The notes under the pieces were generated by a model. The model did not search any database, was not told where the DNA came from, and worked only from the letters and a program-made list of their open reading frames with translations. 64,000 bases of DNA. Origin: Tomitella fengzijianii (GTDB taxonomy: Bacteria; Actinomycetota; Actinomycetes; Mycobacteriales; Mycobacteriaceae). Numbering within the stretch: position 1 is the stretch's first letter; every line of letters begins with the position of its first letter. The position numbers were made by a program, and so were the translations under genes. The stretch spans positions 864,679 to 928,678 of the forward strand of contig NZ_CP041765.1 in assembly GCF_007559025.1 (NCBI RefSeq), read 5' to 3'. Of this stretch, positions 1-7,747 are shown in pieces.

Positions 1-47
1 CGGTGCTGGGGCAGGTGCGCGCGGCGGTGCGCGCTGTGCGTTCGTAG
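1..47 (+). CDS. possible 3' end of an upstream gene (partial)
   Basis: Frame 3 is open from the window edge and ends at TAG 45-47, giving a 14-residue tail (VLGQVRAAVRAVRS). Nearly every codon has G or C in the third position, as in real genes here, and the tail looks like an amphipathic C-terminal helix. Nothing more can be said; the two other forward frames are also open here, so this is a weak call. Confidence 0.25.
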   Translation, partial: VLGQVRAAVRAVRS

Positions 48-350
48 CGAAGCACTCGGGCTACGGGGGATCCCTTCGTCTGCGGGACGGAGCAAATGTG
101 ACCGTCTGGCCCTTGCGCTCATCAAAAACATAACTAGAGTATGTAAAGGAGAGTATTCAGATACTTGGTGACTCCGGTTTGGGCGTGCAGCCAGGTACCC
201 GCTCGTATTACCGGGGTGGCGGGCACCGTGCAGGTGCCGTCGGTGCCCGGATGGTGTGCGATGCGACGCTCGTGGCGACGAGAACCTAGCGGCGGATCCG
301 AGCCGCGGCCCGCGGCAGGACACGGAGCCGGCTGAAGGGAGGTGATTCCC
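48..350. promoter_or_regulatory. intergenic/leader region before the priming transferase gene
   Basis: About 300 bases without a convincing gene. The AT-rich part (120-166) contains the palindrome at 128-144 and a second inverted repeat, AGTAT-TCAG-ATACT, at 152-165. Together these give four AGTAT/ATACT-type half-sites in 40 bases. The remaining 170 bases up to the start codon would be a long 5' leader. A strong Shine-Dalgarno sequence, AAGGGAGGTGAT, lies at 335-346. Confidence 0.5.
128..144. promoter_or_regulatory. EPS palindrome, site A
   Basis: ACATAACTAGAGTATGT. It matches the pattern ACATACY-N3-RGTATGT shared with four other sites in the EPS island, with one mismatch at position 6. It lies about 207 bases before the priming transferase start. 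The inverted repeat at 152-165 follows 7 bases downstream. Confidence 0.6.
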
Positions 351-1940
351 GTGACGAGCACCGTCACGCGCTCCGGCGGCCTGCCGCAACCGGCCGTGCA
401 GCGCGCGGAAGTTCCGGCGGGGACGCTCCGTTCGGTCGCGGCCGTGCCGGCCGCCGCTGTGCCGCGCGACCGGTGGCGGCGGCGATACATCCGCAAACTT
501 GCGGTCACCGACCTGGCCGTCGTCACGGCATCGGTGGTGGCGGGGCAGGCGGCGTACCGGGTGACGGACAGTGCGGCCGGCGCGGGCGACCAGTGGCCGG
601 TGCACACCGCAGCTTCGATGTGCATCGTGGTGGTCTGGTCCGCGTTGCTGTCCTGGGCGCAGGCGCGGGAGCCGAGCGTGGTCTCCGTCGGCGCCGAGGA
701 GTATCAGCGGGTGTTCGATGCGACGCTGCGGGCGTTCGGTTTCCTCGGCGTGCTCGCGTTGGTTCTGCGGCTCGATTCTGCGCGCATGTTCCTGCTCGTG
801 TCCTTGCCGGCGGGCCTGGCCGGGATCATCATCAGCCGCTGGCTGTGGCGACGATGGCTCGACCGTCAACATGCGCGCGGCCGCTGCGTCACCCGGGTCG
901 TAGTGCTCGGTGAGAGGCGCGCGGCGGCGTCGATGGCCGTCGGCTTCGCCCAGGACGGCGCGCATGCCTACCGGGTCGTCGGCGTGTGCATTCCCGGCGT
1001 GGGAGGACCCCCGGCCCATACCGCGGGGTCCCGCGACGGCGCGACGATCACGGACGACGGCGCGGGGGCGGTCGAGGGCGACGCACTCCCGGTTCCCGTG
1101 TTCGGCGACGAGCGGTCGGTCTCCACGGCCATCGCCGCGACGGGCGCGGACACGGTGGCCGTGACCGCGACCGAACGGCTGGGCGACGAATGGATGCGCG
1201 AACTCGCCTGGGAGCTGGCCGACGCCGGCGTCGACCTCGCCGTCTGCCCCGGCGTCGGCGAGATCGCCCGTCCGCGGCTGACGATCTCGTCGGCCGCCGA
1301 CGTGCCGCTGGTCCATGTCGGTGAGCCGCAGTACCGCGGAGCCAACAGACTGGGGAAGATGACCGTCGACCGCGTCGGCGCGGGCGTGGCGCTCGTGTTG
1401 CTGTCGCCGGTGTTCGCCCTGTGCGCCCTGGCGGTGGGGACGACGTCGCGCGGCCCGGTGTTCTACGTGGCAGAACGGATCGGGATCAACGGCGTCCCGT
1501 TCGCGATGATCAAGTTCCGATCGATGGTCGCGGGTGCGGACAGGCTCGTCGCGTCGTTGGCGGACGGGAACGACGGGGCGGGGCCGCTGTTCAAGCTGCA
1601 CGATGATCCCCGCGTGACCCGGGTGGGCCGGCTCCTGCGGCGCTACAGCCTGGACGAGTTGCCGCAGCTGTTCAACGTCCTGCGCGGGGAGATGAGCCTG
1701 GTGGGGCCCCGGCCTCCGCTGCGCTGCGAGGTGGAGGGCTACTCCGGAGCAGTGCGCCGGAGGCTGCTGGTGCGGCCCGGCATCACCGGCCTGTGGCAGG
1801 TGAGCGGGAGATCCGATCTGCCATGGGACGAGGCCGTGCGACTCGACCTGTCCTACGTCGAGAACTGGTCGTTCATGGGCGACGCGGCCATCGTCTGGAA
1901 GACTCTCCGCGCGGTTCTAACGGGGTCCGGGGCATACTGA
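351..1940 (+). CDS. polyprenyl-phosphate sugar-1-phosphate transferase (EPS priming enzyme)
   Basis: Membrane enzyme that starts EPS repeat units by transferring a sugar-1-phosphate from an NDP-sugar to undecaprenyl/decaprenyl phosphate (bacterial sugar transferase, WbaP/CpsE type). The N-terminal third has several hydrophobic segments, followed by a Rossmann-like CoA-binding_3 region. The C-terminal 190 residues carry the catalytic domain with its usual blocks: a membrane segment after TVDRVG, VFYVAERIG, IKFRSM, RRYSLDELPQLFNVL, SLVGPRPP and RPGITGLWQVSGRS. At 529 aa it has the usual length for the long class. I chose GTG 351 because AAGGGAGGTGAT ends five bases before it; an in-frame GTG at 342 overlaps that ribosome binding site. 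It is monocistronic and convergent with the methyltransferase gene. Confidence 0.9.
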   Translation: MTSTVTRSGGLPQPAVQRAEVPAGTLRSVAAVPAAAVPRDRWRRRYIRKLAVTDLAVVTASVVAGQAAYRVTDSAAGAGDQWPVHTAASMCIVVVWSALLSWAQAREPSVVSVGAEEYQRVFDATLRAFGFLGVLALVLRLDSARMFLLVSLPAGLAGIIISRWLWRRWLDRQHARGRCVTRVVVLGERRAAASMAVGFAQDGAHAYRVVGVCIPGVGGPPAHTAGSRDGATITDDGAGAVEGDALPVPVFGDERSVSTAIAATGADTVAVTATERLGDEWMRELAWELADAGVDLAVCPGVGEIARPRLTISSAADVPLVHVGEPQYRGANRLGKMTVDRVGAGVALVLLSPVFALCALAVGTTSRGPVFYVAERIGINGVPFAMIKFRSMVAGADRLVASLADGNDGAGPLFKLHDDPRVTRVGRLLRRYSLDELPQLFNVLRGEMSLVGPRPPLRCEVEGYSGAVRRRLLVRPGITGLWQVSGRSDLPWDEAVRLDLSYVENWSFMGDAAIVWKTLRAVLTGSGAY

Positions 1941-1980
1941 GACACGTCGGCGAGCGCGGCCGTCCGGATCGCCGGCCGCC

Positions 1981-3147
1981 CTATGCGTGCACACCGATGC
2001 CGCCGACGATCCACCGACCGTCCAGCGCCGGGTACGCCCGCTGGAGTTCCGGCAACAGGTCGGGCACGGTCAGCAGGATCCGGTCGGGGTCCGCCGCGGC
2101 CAGCTCGTCCGGCGCGATGATCGGCACGTCGGTGCCGGGCATGCGCCTGCCGCGTTTGGCGGGGGAGACGTCGGCGACGGCGTGCAGAACGGTGCGGTCC
2201 ACGCCCGCCCGGTAAAGCTGCGCGACCGACCGTGACGATGCCCCGTAGGCGCACACGCGCCGGCCGGCGCGGGCGAGGCGGTGCAGAAGCGCCCGGAGGG
2301 CGGCGGCGTCGTCGTCCGCGGAGTGTTGCAGCAGCCCCAGCGTCCCCGGATCCGCCACGGCGGCGGCATTCTCGGCCGCGAGGATCCGCGCCACGGAGGG
2401 GGCGCCGTGCGGATCCGCGCCGTGGCGGATCGCGGCGAGCACCGTCCCCCCATAGAGGTCGAACTCCCACGCCTGTGCCACGTGCATGCCGACGGCGGCG
2501 AGGAGTTCCGTGAGGGCGGTGAGGCTGTAGTAGGCGAAGTGCCCGTGCCGCAGCGCGTTCCACTGCCCCTGCGCCACGATGGCGCCTAGCGAGTGGAACT
2601 GCAGAAACAGTGTGCCGTCGGGGGCGGTCGCCGCGCGGCGGCGTGCGGCGGCCGCGCGCTGGTCGGCCTCGTGCATCATGCCGAAGCTGTCGAGGACGAC
2701 GTCCGCGGGAGCGGCCGTGCCGGGGTCGCTCTGATGCGTGCAGAAGCCGCGTCCGGCCAGCAGACCCAGCCAGCTGCCGCCGTGCGGACTCGCGAACTCC
2801 CGGACCGTGCCACGGGTGTCGAGCCATCCGTCCCGGGCCAGGGTCCGCACCGCCTCGTGCGCCTGATCGCGTAGCGCCTGCGGCTCCACACCCCGGGGCT
2901 CTTCCGGCGCGGTGGCGTCGGCGTCGAGCTGGGCCAGGCCGCACTTGCGGCACACCGTCATCGCCAGGGGATACAGGGGATCATGGGCGCACAGCGGCCC
3001 GTCCGCCGGGGGAAAATGGTCGGCGGCCGGCACCGATCCGAGGTCGAGCACCGTGACGAGCGCACGGCCTCCGCAACCGCGGCACGCGCGGGGGGCCGGC
3101 GCCGATTCAGTCGTGGTCGATCCTGCTGGTTTCCACATGTGCGTCAC
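1981..3147 (-). CDS. C-methyltransferase-family protein with a degenerate SAM-binding site
   Basis: 388 aa with the three-part layout of sugar C-methyltransferases: an N-terminal zinc-binding region (CRGC at 22-25, CRKC at 66-69), a central methyltransferase fold and a C-terminal domain with VCAYGASSRS and PIIAPDEL. The SAM motif seen in its paralogue at 6423-7649 (EVASNDG) reads EFASPHGG here, and the DLVVANN-type loop reads DVVLDSFGMMHE, so SAM binding may be weakened or lost. It could be an active divergent C-methyltransferase or a non-catalytic partner. GTG 3147 has no clear ribosome binding site; ATG 3138 has a weak GGTGA before it. It lies 20 bases from the divergent 3,5-epimerase gene, leaving almost no room for its own promoter. 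Confidence 0.75.
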   Translation of the reverse strand: MTHMWKPAGSTTTESAPAPRACRGCGGRALVTVLDLGSVPAADHFPPADGPLCAHDPLYPLAMTVCRKCGLAQLDADATAPEEPRGVEPQALRDQAHEAVRTLARDGWLDTRGTVREFASPHGGSWLGLLAGRGFCTHQSDPGTAAPADVVLDSFGMMHEADQRAAAARRRAATAPDGTLFLQFHSLGAIVAQGQWNALRHGHFAYYSLTALTELLAAVGMHVAQAWEFDLYGGTVLAAIRHGADPHGAPSVARILAAENAAAVADPGTLGLLQHSADDDAAALRALLHRLARAGRRVCAYGASSRSVAQLYRAGVDRTVLHAVADVSPAKRGRRMPGTDVPIIAPDELAAADPDRILLTVPDLLPELQRAYPALDGRWIVGGIGVHA

Positions 3148-3167
3148 CGCGATTCTGCGATCATGGT

Positions 3168-3752
3168 GTGGTGCAGGTGGAGACGACCCGGCTCGCCGAC
3201 GTGCTCACGTTCCTTCCGACTCCGGCGCGGGATGAACGCGGGTTGTTCACGCGCACATTCGACGCGCGCGAATTCGACGCGGCCGTCGCGTCGCACTGCA
3301 GCGGGTCTGCGCGACAGGTGGTGTCGGCTTCCTTCGTGCAGGATTCGCAGTCGCGGTCCGGGCGCGGGGTTATCCGGGGGATGCACGGGCGCTCCGGGCG
3401 GGGCGAGGCCAAGCTGGTGCGGTGCGCGCGCGGCGCTGTGCACGACGTCCTCGTCGACATTCGCCCGGACTCGGTCACCTTCGGGGCGCAGCAGTCGTTC
3501 CTCCTCGACGACGTCGCATTCCGGCACCTGTATGTGCCGCCCGGCTTCCTGCACGGCTTCCAGGCGACCAGCGACGCGGCCGACGTGTGTTACCGCATCG
3601 ACCGCGAGCACGACCCGGACGAGGACATCGGCATCGCGTACGACGATCCCGACCTGGCCATCGACTGGCCGCTGCCGGTGACGGTGGTCAGTGCCCGGGA
3701 TGCGGCGGCGGGCGGTTTCGCCGCACTTCTGGCGGGCCTTCGGGAACGGTGA
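3168..3752 (+). CDS. dTDP-4-dehydrorhamnose 3,5-epimerase-like protein (RmlC family)
   Basis: 194 aa, normal length for the RmlC cupin family, which epimerises C3/C5 of dTDP/CDP-4-keto-6-deoxy sugars. Visible motifs in order: GVIRGMHG with the catalytic-type histidine, KLVRCARGAVHDVLVDIR, the TFG turn, YVPPGFLHGFQ, the YRID strand and IAYDDPDLAIDWPL. The substrate cannot be told from sequence. The gene is placed the wrong way round among leftward NDP-sugar genes, 20 bases from the start of one and 28 bases from the end of the other. GTG 3168 is used; no better start is visible. Confidence 0.85.
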   Translation: MVQVETTRLADVLTFLPTPARDERGLFTRTFDAREFDAAVASHCSGSARQVVSASFVQDSQSRSGRGVIRGMHGRSGRGEAKLVRCARGAVHDVLVDIRPDSVTFGAQQSFLLDDVAFRHLYVPPGFLHGFQATSDAADVCYRIDREHDPDEDIGIAYDDPDLAIDWPLPVTVVSARDAAAGGFAALLAGLRER

Positions 3753-3780
3753 CCGCGGCCGTGCCGGTGCGGACCGGCGC

Positions 3781-4863
3781 TCAGGCGCTGCGGACATGGG
3801 GTTCTCCGGCTCGGCGAGGCGCCCCGGCACGCGCAGTGCCGCGCCGGAGCGGACGGAGCTCGGCGTCGACGAGCCCGTCCTCTTGCAGGATGCGTAGCCG
3901 CGCCAGGCGGGTGAAGCGCAGCCGGAAGTCGTCGTCGGTGGGCGCGGCCGCGCGATACGCGCGGTAGAGCTCGTCCGCCCCGTCCGCGACCGTCCACACC
4001 GCCCGGTAGCCGGGGAACGCGCGTCGGATGGCGGAGAAGTCCACGCGGTATGACCGCTCGTCCGCGCCTGTCTGCCCGGTGATGTCGACCTTCGCGCCCG
4101 GCACGATTTCCGCCACGGCTCCGGCGATCTGCGCCACGGTGACGTTGTTCTGTTCGTCGCCCACATTGAACGCCGCGCTGCGCACGGCGGCAGCGGGGGC
4201 GGTCAGAGCCCGTGCGAACGCCTCCGCGATGTCGAGCGCGTGCACCATCGGGCGCCACGGCGTTCCGTCGGAGAGGACCAGCACGCGGCCGGTGGTGAAT
4301 GCGGACGCGACGAGGTTGTTGAGCACGATGTCGGCCCGAAGGCGGGGGGAGAAGCCGAAGGCGGTGGCGTTGCGGAGAAACACGGGACAGAAGCCGGAAT
4401 CGGCGAGACGGGCGAGGTCGTCCTCGACCCGTACCTTGCTCACCGCGTAGGGGGTCAGCGGACGCAGCGGCGCCCCCTCGGCGACCAGCCCGTCGCCGGC
4501 GGCGCCGTAGACCGAGCAGGTGGAGGCGTAGAGGAATCTGCTGACGCCGGCGCGCTTGGCGAGCTCGGCGAGGCGCACCGACGCGTGATGGTTGATCGCG
4601 TGGGTGATCTCCGGCGCGAGCGATCCCAGGGGGTCGTTGGACAGCGCCGCCAGATGCACGACGGCGTCGAAGCCGGCGAGGTGGTCGACGGTGACGTCGC
4701 GGATGTCCACGGCGGTTCCCGGCGGGTCCGCGGGGGCGGGCCCCAGGAGGCAGTCCGCGAAGAGCCCGGAATCCAGGCCGCGGACATCGTGTCCCACGGC
4801 CTGCAGCACGGGCACCATGACCGTGCCGAGATACCCCTGGTGGCCGGTGACGAGTACGCGCAT
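3781..4863 (-). CDS. NAD-dependent epimerase/dehydratase (SDR, NDP-sugar)
   Basis: 360 aa extended short-chain dehydrogenase. It has an N-terminal glycine motif [20 protein letters not shown], an STCSVYG serine region and the catalytic TPYAVSK Tyr-Lys pair. The clade with the SNDP signature is common in lipopolysaccharide and glycan clusters and acts as a C4 or C3 oxidoreductase or epimerase on NDP-sugars; the exact reaction is not predictable. It follows the PIG-L gene by four bases and so belongs to the leftward operon starting at 7649. Confidence 0.85.
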   Translation of the reverse strand: MRVLVTGHQGYLGTVMVPVLQAVGHDVRGLDSGLFADCLLGPAPADPPGTAVDIRDVTVDHLAGFDAVVHLAALSNDPLGSLAPEITHAINHHASVRLAELAKRAGVSRFLYASTCSVYGAAGDGLVAEGAPLRPLTPYAVSKVRVEDDLARLADSGFCPVFLRNATAFGFSPRLRADIVLNNLVASAFTTGRVLVLSDGTPWRPMVHALDIAEAFARALTAPAAAVRSAAFNVGDEQNNVTVAQIAGAVAEIVPGAKVDITGQTGADERSYRVDFSAIRRAFPGYRAVWTVADGADELYRAYRAAAPTDDDFRLRFTRLARLRILQEDGLVDAELRPLRRGTARAGAPRRAGEPHVRSA

Positions 4864-4867
4864 TACC

Positions 4868-5569
4868 TCACTCCTCGGATGGCGACGCGGGACGAGGGCC
4901 GGCGGCGAGGTCGACGATCGCCTTGTCGATGGTGAACGCTTCGGCGTGGACGGCGCGGCACTGCACGCCGCGCAGTCGCGAAAGGGCGAGGAAGGCCGAT
5001 TCGTCGAACCAGTCCCTGCCGTGCTGCGAGGGGTAGGACTCGAACAGGATCCGCGCCTTGTCTTTGGCCTGTTCGGGGGTCAACGGCTGGTAGGCCGCCG
5101 GCCGGGGGGTGTCCGCCTCCCATTTGAGCACTTCGTAACCGAGCACCAGGTGGTCGCGGAACTCGGTGGGGACGATCGCCGCCAGCAGCCGGTGGTCCTG
5201 ATGCGCGTCGTCGCGCTGCGGGGCGAACACGATGTCGGGCCGCGTCGCGGCTGCGAACCGCGCCACCGCGGACTTGACTGCTCCCCAGTGCGCGGGTGTG
5301 TGTCCGTCGGGCAGGTCCAGCACGGTCAGCCCGACGTCGGCTCCGGGGCACAGCGCCTCGAGCGCCGCACGCTCTTCTTCGGCGCGCACCGTACCGGCGC
5401 CGCAGAGCACGAGCGCGCGTACCCGGAGCGGGGCGCGGCCGTGGCCCGCCGCGTTCTCGGTGCCCGCGGCGAGAGTGAGCAGTGTGCCGCCCGCGCCGAT
5501 CCCGATGTCGTCGCAGTGTGCTCCCAGCACGGCGACCTCGCGAGGTGCCCCCGCGCCCAGCGTGATCAT
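4868..5569 (-). CDS. PIG-L/LmbE family N-deacetylase
   Basis: Zinc-dependent deacetylase of the PIG-L family, which removes acetyl groups from N-acetylated sugars. Both metal motifs are visible: AHCDD near the N terminus (family AHPDD) and DAHQDH in the middle (family HPDH). Length is 233 aa from ATG 5569, whose ATG overlaps the TGA of the preceding gene (ATGA at 5566-5569); a longer frame to 5632 would run into that gene. Substrate is probably an NDP-amino sugar or lipid-linked intermediate of the EPS, inferred from the neighbours. Confidence 0.85.
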   Translation of the reverse strand: MITLGAGAPREVAVLGAHCDDIGIGAGGTLLTLAAGTENAAGHGRAPLRVRALVLCGAGTVRAEEERAALEALCPGADVGLTVLDLPDGHTPAHWGAVKSAVARFAAATRPDIVFAPQRDDAHQDHRLLAAIVPTEFRDHLVLGYEVLKWEADTPRPAAYQPLTPEQAKDKARILFESYPSQHGRDWFDESAFLALSRLRGVQCRAVHAEAFTIDKAIVDLAAGPRPASPSEE

Positions 5570-6384
5570 GCGAGTGCCGGCTCCGGTGCGGGCGCGGCTG
5601 CCGACTCGGCGGCGCGTTCCCACACCATCCACGGGCGGTCGCCCCGGTGGTACGCGGCGTCCAGTTCCGCGCGCTCTTTGAATGTGTCGGCCGGCTTCCA
5701 GAAGCCGTCGTAGTGGTAGCCGAACAGGCGGCGTTGCGCGGCAAGCGCCATGCAGGCGTCACCCACGAGGTCTCCGCCGGCGGGGAGATTGTCGAACACC
5801 TCCGGGGTGAGCACGAAGTACCCGCCGTTCTCGTAGACGGGGAACCGGCTGACGGGGGTGATGGCGGTGACGAGGCCCGCGTTGTCGGTGTCGACGCAGT
5901 GGAAGGACGACTGCGGCGGGACGATGAGCATCGACGCGGCCGCGCCGGACGCGTCGAAGCGGTCCACCATCCGATCCAACGGTGCGTCGGTGAGGACGTC
6001 GGCGTAGTTGGCGAGGAACATCCCGTCGCCGTCGAGGTATGGGCGGACACGCCTCAGTCGCTCGCCGATCGCGGACTCGAGCCCGGTGTCCACGAACGTG
6101 ATCGACCATCCGTCCAGATCGGAGCTGAGCGTCTGCACCTGGCCGCCGTGCAGCGTGAAATCGCCTGCCGCGGTCTGCGAACAGGACAGGAAGTACTCCT
6201 TGATGCTGCGCGCGCCGTATCCGAGGCACAGGATGAACTCCGTGTGTCCGAAGTGCGCGTAGTACCGCATCACGTGCCAGATCAGCGGCCGCGGCCCCAC
6301 CATCTGCAGGGGTTTGGGGACCTGGTCGTGGGCGCTGTTGCGCATCCTCATGCCGTAGCCTCCGCAGAACAATACGACCTTCAT
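5566..6384 (-). CDS. sugar-1-phosphate nucleotidyltransferase (glucose-1-phosphate cytidylyltransferase-like)
   Basis: 272 aa, the size of RfbF, which makes CDP-glucose from CTP and glucose-1-phosphate. The N terminus MKVVLFCGGYGMRM is the nucleotide loop; PKPLQMVG and LIWHVMRYYAHFG...LCLGYGARSIKEYF closely follow the RfbF pattern. The loop reads GGYGMRM rather than GGLGTRL, so nucleotide preference may differ. ATG 6384 has GAGGAGG nine bases upstream. Second gene of the leftward operon. No CDP-glucose 4,6-dehydratase (RfbG) is present in the window, so the pathway beyond the activated sugar is unclear. Confidence 0.85.
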   Translation of the reverse strand: MKVVLFCGGYGMRMRNSAHDQVPKPLQMVGPRPLIWHVMRYYAHFGHTEFILCLGYGARSIKEYFLSCSQTAAGDFTLHGGQVQTLSSDLDGWSITFVDTGLESAIGERLRRVRPYLDGDGMFLANYADVLTDAPLDRMVDRFDASGAAASMLIVPPQSSFHCVDTDNAGLVTAITPVSRFPVYENGGYFVLTPEVFDNLPAGGDLVGDACMALAAQRRLFGYHYDGFWKPADTFKERAELDAAYHRGDRPWMVWERAAESAAAPAPEPALA

Positions 6385-6422
6385 GGCGGGTGCCTCCTCG
6401 TTGTGGCGGGCTGCGGGTAGCG

Positions 6423-7649
6423 CTACAGCGCTGCGGCGTGCAGCGTGGGGAGTGGGAAGACGAGTTCGCCGCCCCAGTTCTTGATGTGTCGGAGTTGCTC
6501 GGTCAGTTCGGGTTCGAGGTTCCAGGGCAGGGCGAGGACGACGTCCGGACGGTCGTGATCGATTTGCGCCGGGTCGAGGATCGGAATCCGCATGCCAGGG
6601 GTGAAGCGGCCGTGCTTGTACGGGTTGCGGTCCACGGTGTAGCTGAGCAGGTCGGTGCGGATGCCGCAGTAGTTGAGCAACGTGTTGCCCTTTCCGGGGG
6701 CGCCGTAGCCCACCACGGTCTTCCCCCGGGACCGGCAGTCGAGAAGGTAGTGCAGGACGGCGCGCCGCGTGCCCTCGGCGCGCGGCGCGAAATCGAGGTA
6801 ACCGTCGATGTCGTGCAGCCCCGCCTGCTGCTCGGCGGCGAGGATCTCCGCGATGCGCGGGCTGGGATGGCGGCCGGCGGCCGCCGGCCGTGCCCAGATG
6901 CGGATGGAACCGCCGTGGGTGTCGATGAGCTTCGCGTCGACGACGGTGAGTCCCCCGGTCGCGAGCGCGGCGATCGCGGAGAAGAGCGTGTAATACTGGA
7001 AATGCTCGTGGTAGATGGTGTCGAACTGGCCGAGGCCGATCAGCTGCAGCGCGTGGTGCACCTCGATGCTCAGCCAGCCGTCGTCGTCCATGAGCGTCCG
7101 CAGCGCGGCGGTGAAGCCGATGATGTCGGGTACGTGCGCGTACACGTTGTTCGCCACGACGAGGTCCGCCGGCCCGTGCTCGCGGCGGATGCGGTGCGCG
7201 GTGTCCTCGTCGAGGAACGCGGTGACGGTGGGGACGCCGCGGGCGCGTGCCGCGTCGCCGACGTTCACCGACGGTTCGATTCCGAGGCAGGGGATGCCCG
7301 CCTTCACCGCGTGCTGCAGCAGATACCCGTCGTTGCTGGCGACCTCGACGATCAGCGAATCCCCGCCGAGGCCCAGCGTGGTCGTCGCCTCGTCGACGAA
7401 TCGTCGTGCGTGCTCCACCCAGGAGTCCGCATAGGACGAGTAGTAGGCGTATTCGGTGAAGGTCTCCTCCGGCGTGACCAGGGCGGGTATCTGCAGCAGC
7501 AGGCACTCCTCGCACAGGCGCAGATGCAACGGATAGTTGCATTCGGGAAGATCCAGCTCCTCGGGGGTGAGGATCTTCTCGCACGGCGGGGTGGCGCCCA
7601 GATCGAGCACGCTGAGCATGCGGTCGGATCCGCAGAGTCGGCATTGCAC
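6423..7649 (-). CDS. SAM-dependent sugar C-methyltransferase
   Basis: 408 aa member of the C-methyltransferase family (relatives include NovU and TylCIII, which add a branching methyl group to 4-keto NDP-sugars). N-terminal zinc site C3-x2-C6 and C46-x2-C49; SAM motif EVASNDG at 102-108; DLVVANNVYAHVPD; then IYHEHFQYYT with the catalytic-type His/Tyr region; C-terminal domain GKTVVGYGAPGKGNTLLNY. All key motifs look intact, unlike the paralogue at 1981-3147. GTG 7649 is chosen because GGGAAGGGA lies about eight bases upstream. First gene of a leftward operon, 52 bases from palindrome B. Confidence 0.88.
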   Translation of the reverse strand: MQCRLCGSDRMLSVLDLGATPPCEKILTPEELDLPECNYPLHLRLCEECLLLQIPALVTPEETFTEYAYYSSYADSWVEHARRFVDEATTTLGLGGDSLIVEVASNDGYLLQHAVKAGIPCLGIEPSVNVGDAARARGVPTVTAFLDEDTAHRIRREHGPADLVVANNVYAHVPDIIGFTAALRTLMDDDGWLSIEVHHALQLIGLGQFDTIYHEHFQYYTLFSAIAALATGGLTVVDAKLIDTHGGSIRIWARPAAAGRHPSPRIAEILAAEQQAGLHDIDGYLDFAPRAEGTRRAVLHYLLDCRSRGKTVVGYGAPGKGNTLLNYCGIRTDLLSYTVDRNPYKHGRFTPGMRIPILDPAQIDHDRPDVVLALPWNLEPELTEQLRHIKNWGGELVFPLPTLHAAAL

Positions 7650-7700
7650 GGCGTCATCCCTTCCCGAACGGCGGCGCAGTGACCGCCTCTCACCACTAGA

Positions 7701-7717
7701 ACATACCGGAGGTATGC
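7701..7717. promoter_or_regulatory. EPS palindrome, site B
   Basis: ACATACCGGAGGTATGC. The arms CATACC and GGTATG are a perfect inverted repeat around a three-base centre. The site lies 52 bases before the C-methyltransferase start (7649, leftward), where a promoter is expected, and belongs to the five-site family of the EPS island. Confidence 0.65.
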
Positions 7718-7747
7718 AAACAAGGTCCTTCGGGGAATTTGAGAACT

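Noticed and set aside
168-335. 55-codon frame starting GTG 168 as a leader peptide of the priming transferase gene
   Set aside because: AAAGGAG lies upstream, but composition is irregular, the C-terminal half is Arg/Pro-rich and no attenuation hairpin is evident.
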